Shown: positions 14,715 to 23,190, counted from the stretch's first letter. The stretch is DNA of 48,509 bases from an uncultured Collinsella sp. (GCA_902464035.1 CABQHT010000011.1:1-48509), one strand, 5' to 3'. The notes: generated from the sequence alone by a model not told the origin. Numbers and translations are program-made.

Positions 14715-17228
14715 CTAGAGGTAGCGGCCAGTAATGCTTGCGGAGCAGGCAGCGACATCGCTCGGCGTGCCGGCGCACACGATTTGCCCGCCCGCGTCGC
14801 CACCGCCCGGGCCCATGTCGATTACATAATCGGCGTTACGGATAAGGTCGAGGTCGTGTTCGATCACGACAACCGTGGCGCCCTTGGCAACCAGGCCGTC
14901 GAACACACTCAGCAGCACCTGAACATCGAGCGGGTGCAGGCCAATTGTGGGTTCGTCGAACACAAACACGGCATCATCCTGCACGCGGCCCATCTCGCTC
15001 GCAAGCTTAAGACGCTGCGCCTCGCCGCCCGAAAGCGCCGGCGTGGGCTCACCGAGCGTGAGATAGCCCAAGCCCAGGTCATGCAAGGTCTGCAAGCGCG
15101 TCTGAACCTTCTTGAGTCCCAGTGTGGCGTCGAGGGCCTCGTCCACACTCATATCCATGAGCTGCGGCAACGTGAGCAGGCTCCCGTCCTTGCCCTCGCG
15201 ATGGATATGCGAAGCAGCGTCTGCATAACGCGAGCCGCGGCATGCCGGGCAGACGATCTCGACATCGGGCAAAAACTGCACGTCGAGCGATATCGAGCCC
15301 GTGCCATCGCACGTAGGGCAGCGCAGGGCGCCGGTGTTGTAGCTAAAGGCGCCTGCTTTGCAGCCCGCCGCCTTGGCCTCGGGCGTGCGGGCGAAGGCAC
15401 GGCGCAGCTCGTCATGGATGTCGGCATAGGTCGCCACCGTCGAGCGCACGTTGGCGCCGATGGGCGTGGCGTCAATCAGGTTGGCGCGCGCGATGCCCTC
15501 GGCATCGACCCAACGCACGTGCCCGGGCAGGCGCTCGCCGGCTGCCTGCGCCTTGAGCGCCGGGATGAGCGTCTCGAGCACCAACGTCGTCTTGCCCGAA
15601 CCCGAAACGCCCGTCACCGCGACGAGACGGCCGCGCGGGATATCGACTTCGAGCGGCTTGACGGTATGGATGGTATCGGTCGCCATGCGGATGTGGCCCT
15701 GGTCGAACATTTCGTCGTCAGTCACCTGCGGACGCAAGCGCTTGGAGTCCGAGCGCAAAAACGGCGCGATGCGGCTACCCTGCGATTGTTCGACCTCACC
15801 CACCGTACCGGCGGCGATTACATGACCGCCGCCTGCTCCGGCAACGGGGCCCATCTCGACCAGATAGTCGGCTTCCGCCAGTACGCGCGTGTCGTGGTCG
15901 ACAACGACCACGGTGTTGCCGTCATCCACCAAATCGCGCATCACGCCTACCAGGCCGTCGACATTGGCAGGATGCAAGCCAATCGAGGGCTCGTCCAGCA
16001 CATAGAGCACGCCCGTCGATCGGTTACGCACCACGCGGGCGAGCTGCACGCGCTGACGCTCGCCCGTGGAGAGCGTGGCACCGGCGCGGTCGAGTGAAAG
16101 GTAATCGAGGCCCAGATCGACCAGTCGACGGGCCGTGCTCAAAAACGAATCGCAGATATCCGTCGCCATGGGCTGCATCTCGGCCGGCAAGGATGCGGGC
16201 ACCCCGCGCACCCACTCAATCGCCTCACCCAGCGTCATAGCCGCGGCCTGCGCCAGATTGATACCGCGCACCTGGGGATGGCGTGCGGCCTCGGAGAGAC
16301 GCGTGCCGCCACAGTCACGGCATGGCCCCTCGCGCAAAAAGCGCGCCACGCGCTTGAGGCCCTTGTCGTCCTTAACCTTGGCGAGCGCATTCTCAACGGT
16401 ATAGACAGCGTTGTAATAGGTAAAATCGAGCGGCGTCGCGCCCTCGCCGTTTTTGGGAACGTAGAGAATGTGCTTTTTAACCGCCGGACCGTGGAACACG
16501 ATGTCGCGCTCTTGAGGCGTGAGCTGGTTAAACGGCACGTCGGTGCGCACGCCCATCTCGCCGGCTACCTGCTTCATCAGATCCCACATGAGCGTACCCC
16601 AGGGAAGCACCGCGCCCTCATTGATAGTCTTTGACTCGTCGGGCACCAGGCTCGCCTCGTCCACCTCGCGCATGACACCGGTGCCGCCGCAGGTAGGGCA
16701 CGCACCGCCGCTGTTAAAGGCAAGGTCCTCGGCACTCGGCGCGTAGAACTCGCGGCCGCATGCGGGGCACGTGAGCGACAGGCCCGCAGCCACGTTAAGG
16801 CTCGGCTCCACACGCGCCCCGCAATGTGGGCACACGTGATGGGCACAGCGGCTAAAGAGCAAACGCAGACTGTTGTTGAGCTCGGTCATGGTACCAAAGG
16901 TCGAGCGCACGCCTGGCACACTGGGACGCTGATGCAACGCGAGTGCCGCCGGTACGTGCAATACCTCGTCCACCTGGGCGTGCTCGGCCTGCGTCAGGCG
17001 ACGTCGAGTATAGGTGCTGAGCGCCTCCAGGTAACGGCGCGAGCCCTCGGCATAAAGAACTCCCAGCGCCAGCGAGCTCTTGCCCGAGCCCGACACGCCG
17101 GCAATGCCCACGAGCCTCCCCAGCGGAATATCGATATCGATGTCCTTGAGGTTATGGACGCGTGCGCCACGCACCTCGATAGCCTGCGGGCTCATCTTCT
17201 GTTCCGTCACCTTTATCACCCTACTCAT
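14715..17228 (-). CDS. UvrA-like ABC ATPase (UvrA2 / excinuclease A paralogue)
   Basis: A class of UvrA paralogue with two ABC modules. The first module has Walker A GVSGSGKSS near the N-terminus and Walker B VLYVLDEPSIGLHP; the second has GVSGSGKTT and VFVFDEPTIGLHP. ABC signatures are LSTGERQRVQLARV and LSGGEAQRLKLASE. Zinc-type CxxC pairs include CPHCG, CPACG, CPTCGGTG and CRDCGGTR. At about 837 residues it is shorter than canonical UvrA (about 940), consistent with loss of the UvrB-binding region seen in UvrA2/DrrC-type proteins linked to drug or DNA-adduct tolerance. The ATG at 17228 overlaps the last codons of the upstream AAA gene; a second possible start is at 17195 (SPQAIEVRGARVHNL). 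Confidence 0.88.
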   Translation of the reverse strand: MSRVIKVTEQKMSPQAIEVRGARVHNLKDIDIDIPLGRLVGIAGVSGSGKSSLALGVLYAEGSRRYLEALSTYTRRRLTQAEHAQVDEVLHVPAALALHQRPSVPGVRSTFGTMTELNNSLRLLFSRCAHHVCPHCGARVEPSLNVAAGLSLTCPACGREFYAPSAEDLAFNSGGACPTCGGTGVMREVDEASLVPDESKTINEGAVLPWGTLMWDLMKQVAGEMGVRTDVPFNQLTPQERDIVFHGPAVKKHILYVPKNGEGATPLDFTYYNAVYTVENALAKVKDDKGLKRVARFLREGPCRDCGGTRLSEAARHPQVRGINLAQAAAMTLGEAIEWVRGVPASLPAEMQPMATDICDSFLSTARRLVDLGLDYLSLDRAGATLSTGERQRVQLARVVRNRSTGVLYVLDEPSIGLHPANVDGLVGVMRDLVDDGNTVVVVDHDTRVLAEADYLVEMGPVAGAGGGHVIAAGTVGEVEQSQGSRIAPFLRSDSKRLRPQVTDDEMFDQGHIRMATDTIHTVKPLEVDIPRGRLVAVTGVSGSGKTTLVLETLIPALKAQAAGERLPGHVRWVDAEGIARANLIDATPIGANVRSTVATYADIHDELRRAFARTPEAKAAGCKAGAFSYNTGALRCPTCDGTGSISLDVQFLPDVEIVCPACRGSRYADAASHIHREGKDGSLLTLPQLMDMSVDEALDATLGLKKVQTRLQTLHDLGLGYLTLGEPTPALSGGEAQRLKLASEMGRVQDDAVFVFDEPTIGLHPLDVQVLLSVFDGLVAKGATVVVIEHDLDLIRNADYVIDMGPGGGDAGGQIVCAGTPSDVAACSASITGRYL

Positions 17229-18339
17229 GCCATAAAACGCGGTCGCGGATATACTCGCCCAGCATGGGCACGGTAAACCGCACAAGGCCGTATCCGGCGG
17301 CCTCGATGACGCGCTCGCGAATCAGGCTTGCGCGATATTTACTCGCCCAGCTCTGGGTACGGTCGCAGCGCTCAATGATATCCGCCGTGCGCGTCGGCTT
17401 GTCCTCGTCAACCGCCATAGCCTCGATAAAGAGGCGCTGAGGGCTGCGCAGCCCGTAATACAGAGGTGCGTCAACCGCTTCGTAGAACTCGGAGACGGCA
17501 TCCGCATGGCCATTCTCGACATCGCGCCTTTCGATGACCTGCGAGCCACGCCGGACAGCAGACCGCCACATGTAATAGCCCACCAGCTGAACCATATAGG
17601 GATGCCCCATGCTCTTGCGCGCCGCAAGGTCCGCCGTCTCCGCGTCAACGTAAAGACCAGCGTCTTTGACCGTCTGGATATACGAATCGCGCACTTTGGG
17701 CAAAGATATTGCCCCCAACGTACGCTGCTGGGCACGCCGCAAAAACGTCACGCTCGGCTCTTCGAGCAGATCGTCAACCATACTGGGCAAGCCGGCGAAC
17801 GCCAGCGCAAGACCGCGCTGGTCGCTATCGGGCAAGCCCGTGGCATCCTGGTCTCCGAGCACCTGCTGATAGAGGACGGCAAGAGCCGCCAGTTCCTCGA
17901 TAGACACCGATTGTGCCTCGTCAATCGCAAACAAGACGCCCTTGCCCGGACCGAGCTTCTTGAGACGCTCGTTGACCAGCCCTCGCAATGTCTCGCCTTT
18001 TGCCCGCGCCGCCTCGACCGACATCCGGCCAAACGACGGCCCAAACTCCATTGACGTCACAACGGGTTTATTCGAGCGAAGCGCGTCGGCCAAGCGGTCG
18101 CACAAACCAAGCGAAGCGGAATCGGAGACAACCGCCCATCCGCGCCCGCTGGCTAGACGTTGCAGCTCCCGCAGGAGAACCGTTTTGCCACAGCCGCGGT
18201 TTCCCGTAATGAGCATGAGCCTGCCCGGCGCTCCGGCGCCGTTGTCGAGCCCTTCCTCAAAATCTTCGATGACCGACTCGCGACCGATGAGTATCGGGGG
18301 CCGCTTGCCTGCCGTCGGCTTAAAGGGATTTGGATTCAT
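17221..18339 (-). CDS. AAA-type ATPase, Orc1/Cdc6- or STAND-like
   Basis: A 372-residue protein with a single P-loop ATPase domain: Walker A ITGNRGCGKTVLL (about 43-56), Walker B VLFAIDEAQS (about 135-145), and a sensor-like LALAFAGLPSMVDDLL. The remainder is helical, with a MGHPYMVQLVGYYMWR segment typical of the lid in Orc/Cdc6-like ATPases, and ends in a probable winged helix (TRTADIIERCDRTQSWASKY ... VRFTVPMLGEYI). Its role is unknown; such proteins act in DNA transactions or as regulated ATPase switches. GGAGG lies 5 nt upstream. Its 3' end overlaps the UvrA-like gene by 8 nt, so both are made together. Confidence 0.8.
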   Translation of the reverse strand: MNPNPFKPTAGKRPPILIGRESVIEDFEEGLDNGAGAPGRLMLITGNRGCGKTVLLRELQRLASGRGWAVVSDSASLGLCDRLADALRSNKPVVTSMEFGPSFGRMSVEAARAKGETLRGLVNERLKKLGPGKGVLFAIDEAQSVSIEELAALAVLYQQVLGDQDATGLPDSDQRGLALAFAGLPSMVDDLLEEPSVTFLRRAQQRTLGAISLPKVRDSYIQTVKDAGLYVDAETADLAARKSMGHPYMVQLVGYYMWRSAVRRGSQVIERRDVENGHADAVSEFYEAVDAPLYYGLRSPQRLFIEAMAVDEDKPTRTADIIERCDRTQSWASKYRASLIRERVIEAAGYGLVRFTVPMLGEYIRDRVLWHE

Positions 18340-18368
18340 GCCGGCCTCCTCGGATTGGCAAACGTTAT

Positions 18369-18405
18369 CTACAGTTATACCAACTTATACCGAGTTGTAC
18401 CAACT
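18369..18405 (-). promoter_or_regulatory. candidate promoter of the AAA-UvrA-like operon with direct repeats
   Basis: On the minus strand TTGGTA and TATAAC are spaced by about 18 nt, in a region containing GTTATACCAACT (18374-18385) and GTTGTACCAACT (18394-18405) as read on the plus strand, exactly 20 bp apart. The repeats overlap both promoter boxes and may be an operator. Confidence 0.45.
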
Positions 18406-18408
18406 GAA

Positions 18409-18438
18409 TGTGACAAAGGGGACTGTCCCTTTGTCACA
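18409..18438. repeat. GGGAC-type palindromic repeat at the TetM-like gene 3' end
   Basis: TGTGACAAAGGG (18409-18420) pairs with CCCTTTGTCACA (18427-18438). On the minus strand its TGA is the stop codon of the TetM-like gene. Third member of the family seen at 10832 and 14681. Confidence 0.7.
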
Positions 18439-20437
18439 CGCGGCCGAAGAATTCGGCATCTGCCGCGCGCCAGGGACGAAAGGTCGCGGGATCGATGCGC
18501 ACGTGCGCTGCGGCGGGGACGTCGTACCACTTGACGGTGTAACCGGCGCCGTGGGAGCAAAAGACCGAGTCGGGCGTATTGGGCAGATCGGCCTCGGGCT
18601 CATAAGCGGCGGCCTCGATCACGTGCTCGGCATCATGACAGGGCGCATAGCCGGCGAACTCCAGGTAAAGATGCCCGCGGCCGCTCGTGTAGGCAGCCAC
18701 CTCCAGGGCATAGTCCTGCACCTCGGATGCCGGCACGCGGCCCACCAGTTTAGCCCGGTCGTCAGCCATCGCCGGCGGCTCGTACTCGGCACCCATACGC
18801 GTGGCATCAGAAAGCGCGCGGCCCACGCACTCCCCCGGCACCTCGAGCTCAAAGCGATACCACGGCTCCAGCAGCACCGCTGCACCCGCCTCACGCGCCT
18901 GCATGAGTCCCTGGCGAATCGCGCGATACGTTGCCTGGCGAAAGTCGCCGCCCTCGGTGTGCTTGGCATGTGCACGGCCGCCCGTGAGCGTAATGCGCAT
19001 ATCGGTGATGGGCGAACCGGTCAGCACGCCCAGGTGGTCACGCTCCATGGCATTGGTGAGCGCCAGGCGTTGCCAGTTCAGATCGAGCTCGTCAGTCGAG
19101 GTCACGGTGCCAAACTGCACGCCCGAGCCCGCCGGCAGCGGCTCTAAGCGCAGGTGCACCTCGGCATAGTGACGCAGCGGTTCAAAGTGGCCCACGCCCT
19201 CGACCGGCTGCGAGATGGTCTCCTTGTAGAGGATGCCACCGGGCTCAAACTCAACCGCAAGGCCAAAGCGATCGGCCAGCACGCGCTGCACGACCTCGAA
19301 CTGCACGGCGCCCATCAGCTGCAAATGAATCTGCTCAAGATGCGTGTTCCAGCTTACGCCGAGCATGGGATCCTCGTCGGCAAGCTCGGTCAGCGCCCGG
19401 AACACCGTATGGACATCGTGCTCGCCCGGCAGCACCGTATAGGTGAGAACCGGTGCGATGATCGGTTGCTCGCCCATGGGCTCTGCGCCCAGGGCATCAC
19501 CCGGGCGAACGTGTGCAAAGCCTGTCACGGCGCAGATACCGCCGGCAGCAACTTCCTGGGCAAGTTCGTATTTCTCACCGTTATAGATGCGCACCTGGTC
19601 GACCTTTTGCTCCCATGCCTCGACACCGGAACGTCCCTCAATCATCTGCTTTGCGCGCAGCACACCGCCCGTCACCTTGACCCAGGCAAGACGCTCGCCA
19701 CGGTCTCCACGACTCACGCGATAAACACGCGCTGCGAACTCCTGGGGCCATGTCCTCTCGCGCACCAGGGCGCACATGCCGTCGAGCAGCTCCGCCACGC
19801 CTTGGTCCTTGAGCGCCGAGCCGGCAAAGCAGGGGAACAGTCTGCGCTTCACAACCAGCCGCGAAAGCGTAGCAGCCGAAAGCTCCCCCGACTCAAGAAA
19901 CTCATCGAGCGCCGCCTCGTCCAACGCCGCAGCATCCTCTTGCACGGCGCCGCCTACCAGCAAGCCCTCGGCATCTAGACAGCCCTCGGAAAGGCGCTGC
20001 CCAAGCTGCGCCAACAGCGCATCGCGACCAGGGTTCTCTAGATCAATCTTGTTGACAAAGATGAACGTCGGAATGTCATAGCGAGCAAGCAGACGCCACA
20101 AGGTTTCGGTATGCCCCTGTACGCCATCGTTGGCACCCACCACCAGAATCGCGTAGTCGAGTGCACGCAATGTACGCTCCGCCTCGGCAGAAAAATCGAC
20201 GTGGCCGGGAGCATCCACGAGCATAACGTGGGCGTCGCCGTGGTCGAGCACAGCCTGCGACGAGAAGATCGTGATGCCGCGCTCGCGCTCGATTGCGTTG
20301 GTATCCAAATAGGAGTCACCATCGTCCACGCGGCCGCGCTTGCGAATACGGCCGGCATTAAACAGCATGGCCTCTGCCAACGTGGTCTTACCAGCGTCGA
20401 CATGCGCCAGAATCCCTACGACCGCTTGCTTTGACAT
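18434..20437 (-). CDS. TetM/TetO-like translation factor GTPase
   Basis: A 667-residue EF-G-like GTPase related to tetracycline ribosomal protection proteins. G motifs are all present: AHVDAGKTT (G1), RERGIT (G2), DAPGHVD (G3), NKID (G4) and GSAL (G5). Later domains follow the TetM order, with ETISQPVEGVGHFEP in domain III/IV and a C-terminal EF-G domain V (LEPWYRFELEVP, GRVPASEVQDYALEV). It is a few tens of residues longer than TetM and clearly divergent, and it has no mobile-element context. It may be a housekeeping paralogue; drug resistance should not be assumed. GGGGAG precedes the ATG. It is transcribed in the same direction as the AAA gene, which starts 95 nt beyond its stop. Confidence 0.85.
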   Translation of the reverse strand: MSKQAVVGILAHVDAGKTTLAEAMLFNAGRIRKRGRVDDGDSYLDTNAIERERGITIFSSQAVLDHGDAHVMLVDAPGHVDFSAEAERTLRALDYAILVVGANDGVQGHTETLWRLLARYDIPTFIFVNKIDLENPGRDALLAQLGQRLSEGCLDAEGLLVGGAVQEDAAALDEAALDEFLESGELSAATLSRLVVKRRLFPCFAGSALKDQGVAELLDGMCALVRERTWPQEFAARVYRVSRGDRGERLAWVKVTGGVLRAKQMIEGRSGVEAWEQKVDQVRIYNGEKYELAQEVAAGGICAVTGFAHVRPGDALGAEPMGEQPIIAPVLTYTVLPGEHDVHTVFRALTELADEDPMLGVSWNTHLEQIHLQLMGAVQFEVVQRVLADRFGLAVEFEPGGILYKETISQPVEGVGHFEPLRHYAEVHLRLEPLPAGSGVQFGTVTSTDELDLNWQRLALTNAMERDHLGVLTGSPITDMRITLTGGRAHAKHTEGGDFRQATYRAIRQGLMQAREAGAAVLLEPWYRFELEVPGECVGRALSDATRMGAEYEPPAMADDRAKLVGRVPASEVQDYALEVAAYTSGRGHLYLEFAGYAPCHDAEHVIEAAAYEPEADLPNTPDSVFCSHGAGYTVKWYDVPAAAHVRIDPATFRPWRAADAEFFGRV

Positions 20438-20742
20438 GGCTCTCCCCCAGTTGATAGCCCGCCGGCACGGCGGCGGACGCTTTTGTCACATACCGGATGA
20501 TACAATTTACGGGCCGGTGGGCGAAGCGGGCCCTATCCCCCGACCGAGCTCATCGCCCCGCGTTGCCGCGCGGCGATTTTCGTAGGTTCGCGCCTTGCGA
20601 AAGCCGGCACCTCCCCTTTTTGTCTGCCCGGGTTCATCTGGGGCGGTAACAATGCGAGTCCCACAACGACGCGTTTTACCAAAAATGGCCCCACTCGGGG
20701 CCATTTTTTATTTGAGCTGGGTGACGATACGTGCCTTGGCTC
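20438..20742. other. intergenic region between the TetM-like and GNAT genes
   Basis: About 300 bases without a supported gene. It contains a TTGTCA box (20484-20489) and TACAAT about 12 nt further, GC-rich segments with many short complementary runs (20515-20640), a hairpin-like part ending in CCCCTTTTTG near 20630, and a strong terminator at 20681. The part from 20515 to 20635 could be a structured leader or small RNA, but no known family is recognised. Confidence 0.3.
20681..20708. terminator. bidirectional terminator downstream of the GNAT gene
   Basis: AAAAATGGCCCC (20681-20692) and GGGGCCATTTTT (20697-20708) form a perfect 12-bp stem with an ACTC loop, with A-run and T-run on either side. 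It can end minus-strand transcripts of the GNAT gene and any plus-strand transcript. Confidence 0.85.
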
Positions 20743-21231
20743 CTACGCCTCGCGCAGCCAATCAAACGCGACACGCGCCGTGCCGTCGGACACATAGACG
20801 ATACCGACACGCTCGAACCCCGCCTTGGCGATGGCGCCCTGCATGGGCAAGTTGTCCTCGTGCGTGTCAATACGCAGATGGTCGGCGCATTCCTTGGCAA
20901 AGGCAAACATCGCCGCCGCGATACCGTGCACGGTGCCGTCGGATGCCACGCGATGCAGCACGGCATACGGAGCGTCGCTGCGCCATTGACCGTCCTCAAT
21001 CACGTCATAGCACTCGTCCGGACCCGGTAAAAAGGCAAACGTCGCCACCACGCGGCCGTCGACTTCGCACACGTAACTGCCACCAGCGGCAATATCGGCA
21101 GCCAGCTGCTCGGCCGAAGGCGTGCCCTCGGGCCACTGCGTGGCGTTGCCATGCGCGCGCATAAAGGCGCGGGCCGCGTCATAGATAGCCATGACGGCGG
21201 GAATGTCGGTATCGAGGGTTTTTCTGATCAT
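20743..21231 (-). CDS. GNAT-family N-acetyltransferase
   Basis: A 162-residue acetyltransferase with the GNAT order: an N-terminal MIRKTLDTDIPAVMAIYDAA segment, a central beta strand GRVVATFAF, the HRVASDGTVHGIAAAMFAFA region replacing the canonical acetyl-CoA loop, and DTHEDNLPMQGAIAKAGFERVG, the C-terminal signature with Asn. The acetyl-CoA Q/RxxGxG/A motif is reduced to DGTVHGIA, which is common in this subfamily. Substrate unknown. A GAGGT site serves the ATG at 21231 or the adjacent GTG at 21234. It is divergent from a small Cys-rich protein gene, with a palindromic operator between them. Confidence 0.85.
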   Translation of the reverse strand: MIRKTLDTDIPAVMAIYDAARAFMRAHGNATQWPEGTPSAEQLAADIAAGGSYVCEVDGRVVATFAFLPGPDECYDVIEDGQWRSDAPYAVLHRVASDGTVHGIAAAMFAFAKECADHLRIDTHEDNLPMQGAIAKAGFERVGIVYVSDGTARVAFDWLREA

Positions 21232-21252
21232 CACGCGGCGACCTCACGTTTA

Positions 21253-21284
21253 TTGGTATCACTTTGATTGAGCAATGATACCAA
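21253..21284. promoter_or_regulatory. inverted repeat between divergent genes
   Basis: TTGGTATCA (21253-21261) and TGATACCAA (21276-21284) are perfect inverse copies, 14 nt apart, in the 75-nt space between two divergent genes. The spacing and symmetry suit an operator bound by a dimeric repressor, or a hairpin in either leader. Confidence 0.5.
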
Positions 21285-21308
21285 CGTTTGGAGAGGAGCG
21301 CGAAGCAG

Positions 21309-21605
21309 ATGGGGAGCAAAAAGCGAGCCGCCTGGTCAAAAGCCAAAAGCGAGTTTTTGGGCGCTGCCACCGGCGGCGATATGAGCGACCTGTTTGCACG
21401 CGAGGACGAGCGCCGCGACGCCCTGGACGCCGAGCGCGACGAGGCTTGGCGCTATAAGTCGTGCGAGCGCAAAAACCGTTACGACACACGCGCCGAAGCC
21501 GAGGCCGTTATGGCCGACTGCGAAAACCGCGGACGGCGTGGTTTGGCCTGCTACAAATGCGAATACTGCGGCGGCTGGCACCTGACGTCGCACCCTTGGA
21601 AATAG
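21309..21605 (+). CDS. small Cys-rich conserved protein
   Basis: A 98-residue basic protein. The N-terminus is lysine/arginine-rich; the C-terminal half has KNRYDTRAEAEAVMADCENR followed by YKCEYCGGWHLTSH, a single C-x2-C...H arrangement like a short zinc ribbon found in small actinobacterial and phage proteins. Function unknown; nucleic-acid binding would fit the charge. The ATG at 21309 follows GGAGAGGAG at a slightly long distance; a TTG at 21288 would add seven residues but would use up that site. It is divergent from the GNAT gene. Confidence 0.7.
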   Translation: MGSKKRAAWSKAKSEFLGAATGGDMSDLFAREDERRDALDAERDEAWRYKSCERKNRYDTRAEAEAVMADCENRGRRGLACYKCEYCGGWHLTSHPWK

Positions 21606-21653
21606 ACCCCGCATCGGCACGGCGCTAGCGAAGCGCCAGCCATCGTGCACAAG

Positions 21654-22358
21654 CTACGGGCGCGGCGGCACCAAAACATCGTAACGAACGGCCTTGCCCG
21701 CAAGCTGATAGCTCGGCTTAACGCCGGCAAGCAGCGGCCCCTTCACCGGTCGCTTGATAACGACCTTGCGCGGGTGCACCGCAAGCGCAGCTTCGACCAG
21801 CGTCTCCTCGTCGGCGCACGGCTGCTCCAGATGGTGCAAGAGCTGAAACTTCTTTTTCACCGCCGCGCTCTTGGTGCGCTCGGGAAACATGGGGTCCAGA
21901 TACACCACGTCGGGAGCCGCGAGCTCGCCTTGCTTGATCAGCTCGGCCGTATGGCGAAGGCCGGCAATGCTGTCCTCGCCCGCATGTAAGCGCATGCGCG
22001 CCACAGCAGCCGCAAGCGCCGGATCATCTGCCGCGCGATCCAAGGCGTCCTTGAGGAGTGCCGCGATTACGCAATCCTGTTCATACAGATCGACGGTAAA
22101 GCCTGCGGCCGCCAGCAGCAGCGAATCCTCACCAAAGCCCGCCGTGGCATCAATCGCCCATGGGCGCTCGATGCCTTTTGTGCGCGCAACCTTTACCAGC
22201 AGCTCTTGCTGCAGGCGGCCCTGCTTGAGTCGTGGCAGCATGCGGCCATAATCGGCGCGCAGTTCCATCGTGCCGTCGGTAAGCGTGAGGCCCTCGGACT
22301 TCCCGGTCAGCTCAAGCCCCGCGGCCCGAGCAACAGAAAAGGGATCAGCGACACCCAT
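21654..22358 (-). CDS. rsmJ: 16S rRNA (guanine-1516-N2)-methyltransferase RsmJ
   Basis: SAM-dependent methyltransferase that modifies G1516 of 16S rRNA. The Rossmann motif I is AIDATAGFGEDSLLLA, and the catalytic motif IV is VYLDPMFPERTKSAAVKKKF, which is almost diagnostic for RsmJ; VKRPVKGPLL near the C-terminus also matches. The product is 234 residues. The ATG at 22358 is placed 5 nt after AAGGAG; a GTG two codons earlier would sit too close to that site. The gene stands alone on the minus strand. Confidence 0.92.
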   Translation of the reverse strand: MGVADPFSVARAAGLELTGKSEGLTLTDGTMELRADYGRMLPRLKQGRLQQELLVKVARTKGIERPWAIDATAGFGEDSLLLAAAGFTVDLYEQDCVIAALLKDALDRAADDPALAAAVARMRLHAGEDSIAGLRHTAELIKQGELAAPDVVYLDPMFPERTKSAAVKKKFQLLHHLEQPCADEETLVEAALAVHPRKVVIKRPVKGPLLAGVKPSYQLAGKAVRYDVLVPPRP

Positions 22359-22422
22359 GGACACTCCTTAGCAAGCAAAACGAATACGCGGAGCGCCGTT
22401 CATGCCGGCACCCAACCGTCCG

Positions 22423-22566
22423 TTATTGTCCCACATGCGACATGGCCCACAGCATCCCAATGCAAAGCACCGCCATCAATCCCGTGCACACGGCGGCGAT
22501 CGCAGAATCACTCATGCGCCTTCCCAACGACCGCGGCTCGCGCGCCTGCTCCGCTCCGTACATCAT
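22423..22566 (-). CDS. small single-span membrane protein, 47 aa
   Basis: A short reading frame with a very strong ribosome site: AAGGAGGAGCC directly before ATGATG. It translates to MMYGAEQAREPRSLGRRMSD followed by one hydrophobic helix (about residues 21-43: AIAAVCTGLMAVLCIGMLWA) and stops after SHVGQ. Basic residues before the helix suggest the N-terminus stays inside. I know no family for it. It is the only coding signal in the space between rsmJ and the next membrane protein gene. Confidence 0.55.
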   Translation of the reverse strand: MMYGAEQAREPRSLGRRMSDSAIAAVCTGLMAVLCIGMLWAMSHVGQ

Positions 22567-22815
22567 GGCTCCTCCTTCGGCCCAGCTCTTACCATGGCCC
22601 CATCATCGCAGCGCCGCGCATACGCTGCCATCGATTTTGCTTACGCCCAGCTTTCGCTTCCGTAAGGTTCGGTCCCGCGCCTCGCTCAAGCACAGTGCCT
22701 TGGTGATCCAAGTTGTCCTTGCACGTAATTCAGCTAAAATGGCTGGTTGATATCAGATGCGTTCCAACGGGCCGCCATTTGCGCCGCGCCCGTCCACTCA
22801 ACCGAAAGGAATACC

Positions 22816-23190
22816 ATGAGCAACGCACGCAAAATGTTGAAGGTCCTTTCCCTACTCGCTGTGGTCTTCGGCATCGTTCAGATTATTCTGGGTGTCATGT
22901 CGATGACCACAGAAGCCACCAACGGCATGACGGGAGGCATCGTCTCCACCGTCCATGGCGTTATCGTGCTTGTCGCCGGCGTGTTCGGCATCAAGGGATC
23001 GAACAAGCCGTCAACCGTCAAGAGCGTCTTGGCTGCAAGCATCGTCGCGCTCGTCATTGTCATTGCGGCGGTAGCGCTCAGCTGCATCAGCCACACCATG
23101 AACGTTCTGAGCATCATCTCCGTCATCTTCGACGCATTGCTGTTCTCAGCGGCAAACAACGTCAAGAAGGAAGCTGCCGATCGCCTGTAA
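22816..23190 (+). CDS. small membrane protein with four predicted helices
   Basis: A 124-residue hydrophobic protein. Four membrane segments are visible: MLKVLSLLAVVFGIVQIILG (about 6-26), GIVSTVHGVIVLVAGVFGI (about 37-58), SVLAASIVALVIVIAAVALS (about 68-90) and VLSIISVIFDALLFSAA (about 97-114), with a charged C-terminus. The ATG at 22816 follows AAAGGA; the frame remains open upstream to 22747 but without a ribosome site. Function unknown; similar small four-helix proteins are common in Coriobacteriia. A strong terminator follows. Confidence 0.75.
   Translation: MSNARKMLKVLSLLAVVFGIVQIILGVMSMTTEATNGMTGGIVSTVHGVIVLVAGVFGIKGSNKPSTVKSVLAASIVALVIVIAAVALSCISHTMNVLSIISVIFDALLFSAANNVKKEAADRL

Noticed and set aside
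18434..20437. Acquired tetracycline resistance gene
   Set aside because: Sequence is divergent from TetM, longer, and has no mobile-element surroundings; resistance cannot be claimed.
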